A stretch of 64,000 nt of DNA. Origin: Flexivirga alba (lineage in GTDB: Bacteria; Actinomycetota; Actinomycetes; Actinomycetales; Dermatophilaceae). Numbering within the stretch: the stretch's first letter is position 1; each line of letters opens with the position of its first letter. The notes below the pieces were generated by a model. It saw only the letters and a program-made list of their open reading frames with translations, ran no database searches and had not been told where the DNA came from. Of this stretch, positions 63,563 to 64,000 are shown one piece after another. Location of the stretch: the NCBI RefSeq assembly GCF_042661025.1, contig NZ_JBHSWH010000001.1:3286001-3350000 (forward strand), read 5' to 3'. Made by a program: the position numbers and the translations under genes.

Positions 63563-64000
63563 GTGGACATGGCAACGGCGCTGCGCTGGACCGCAGCGCG
63601 CTATCCGGGTCGTCGTGCTGTGGGGGGACCGGCCCCGCTGACGTACGCCGAATGGGACGCCCGCACGGAGCGCGTCGCCCACGCTCTACATGAGCTCGGT
63701 GCCCCCGAGGGCAGCCGCGCCGGCCTCCTGCTGGCGGGGGAGAGCCCCTTGCGACGCTTCACCTCGCCGCTCAGAAGGCGCGCGTGATCTCGATGCCGCT
63801 CTCGACTCGGTTCAGTTCGGAGGAGGTGGCTTACTGCCTCGCTGACAGCGAACCGTCGCTGGTCGTTGTTGACGAGTCGACGCTCGCCGTCGTGAGCCAG
63901 GCGCTCGAAGACCTCGACGGACTACCGCCGGTAGTCGTGTGGGCTGGGCGGCCCGAGAACTCCCCGCCCGGGATGCCGTCCATCGATGCCGCTGCTCGGC
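63563..64000 (+). CDS. Acyl-CoA synthetase (AMP-binding), partial and frame-disrupted
   Basis: GTG 63563 with agggagg ahead starts ATALRWTAARYPGRRAV and YAEWDARTERVAHALHELG, the N-terminus of an AMP-forming ligase. The frame breaks at CCCC 63745-63748 and goes on as PLATLHLAAQKARVISMPLS and SEEVAYCLADSEPSLVVVDE to the window edge. One extra C restores it. No AMP-binding core is within the window, so substrate cannot be judged; aromatic acid activation is plausible from context. Confidence 0.75.

Noticed and set aside
1..64000. CRISPR arrays, rRNA operons, riboswitches
   Set aside because: None seen: the only tandem repeats are coding ones (protease tail, YLQGVG), and no rRNA-like sequence was noticed.

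Overview
The window is high-GC actinobacterial chromosome. The xerD-parA-scpA-scpB-rluB-tyrA-cmk-plsC-der gene order, GTG starts and AGGAGG-type ribosome sites fit Micrococcales (inference; no 16S rRNA is present). Layout: about 0-10.4 kb is a specialised protease/modification locus; 10.5-31.4 kb is mostly conserved core; 31.3-56.6 kb is a mosaic of integrated, decayed elements and one intact catabolic operon; 56.8-64 kb is an aromatic-acid-type catabolic cluster that runs off the right edge.

The most unusual part is the left 10 kb. On the minus strand a trypsin-like protease carries a tail of nine Thr-Arg-x-x-x-Cys repeats (spacing 8-9 residues). It is followed with almost no gap by an APH-type kinase, a HopA1-type protein and a LanC-type cyclase with all its zinc ligands. 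Kinase plus HopA1 is the dehydratase pair known from class V lanthipeptides and thioamitides, and LanC closes (methyl)lanthionine rings. The simplest reading is that the protease is its own RiPP substrate and its tail is cross-linked. Divergent from it is a second operon: an S8 subtilase with five YLQGVG hexapeptide repeats, an ECF-like sigma factor, a small beta-domain protein and a TPR-CHAT caspase-like protein. The two operons share a 271-bp promoter region with a 10-bp inverted repeat.

The core region has an M18 aminopeptidase, a DUF349 protein, a lipoprotein cyclophilin, a glyoxalase-II-like hydrolase, hisS, a phosphopantetheinyl transferase, an M1 peptidase and a Pls/PosA-type NRPS that the transferase probably primes. 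Chromosome segregation (ParA-ScpA-ScpB) and translation/nucleotide genes (rluB, cmk, der) follow, ending at tRNA-Pro(GGG).

An integrase and excisionase sit beside tRNA-Pro. A 36-bp direct repeat derived from the 3' half of a tRNA-Arg(CCT)-like gene flanks 11.4 kb (33.2-44.6 kb) holding a zinc-finger protein, two related winged-helix regulators, a membrane HNH/excalibur nuclease, lipoproteins, a GlxA regulator/monooxygenase pair, ISL3-type fragments and an exonuclease-BRCT gene without a proper start. Next is an intact operon (GntR regulator, Pot-type ABC transporter, RraA-like protein, nitrilase-type amidase, TauE/SafE permease), then a decayed integrase/excisionase and ICE-type primase genes.

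The right end holds an MFS carrier, an SDR-aldehyde dehydrogenase fusion, UbiD and UbiX decarboxylase proteins, a remnant of a ferredoxin reductase, a PadR regulator and an acyl-CoA synthetase. Many genes across the whole window, core ones included, are broken by what looks like one missing base, several in short homopolymers. This suggests sequencing error rather than pseudogenisation and must be kept in mind when judging any split gene here.
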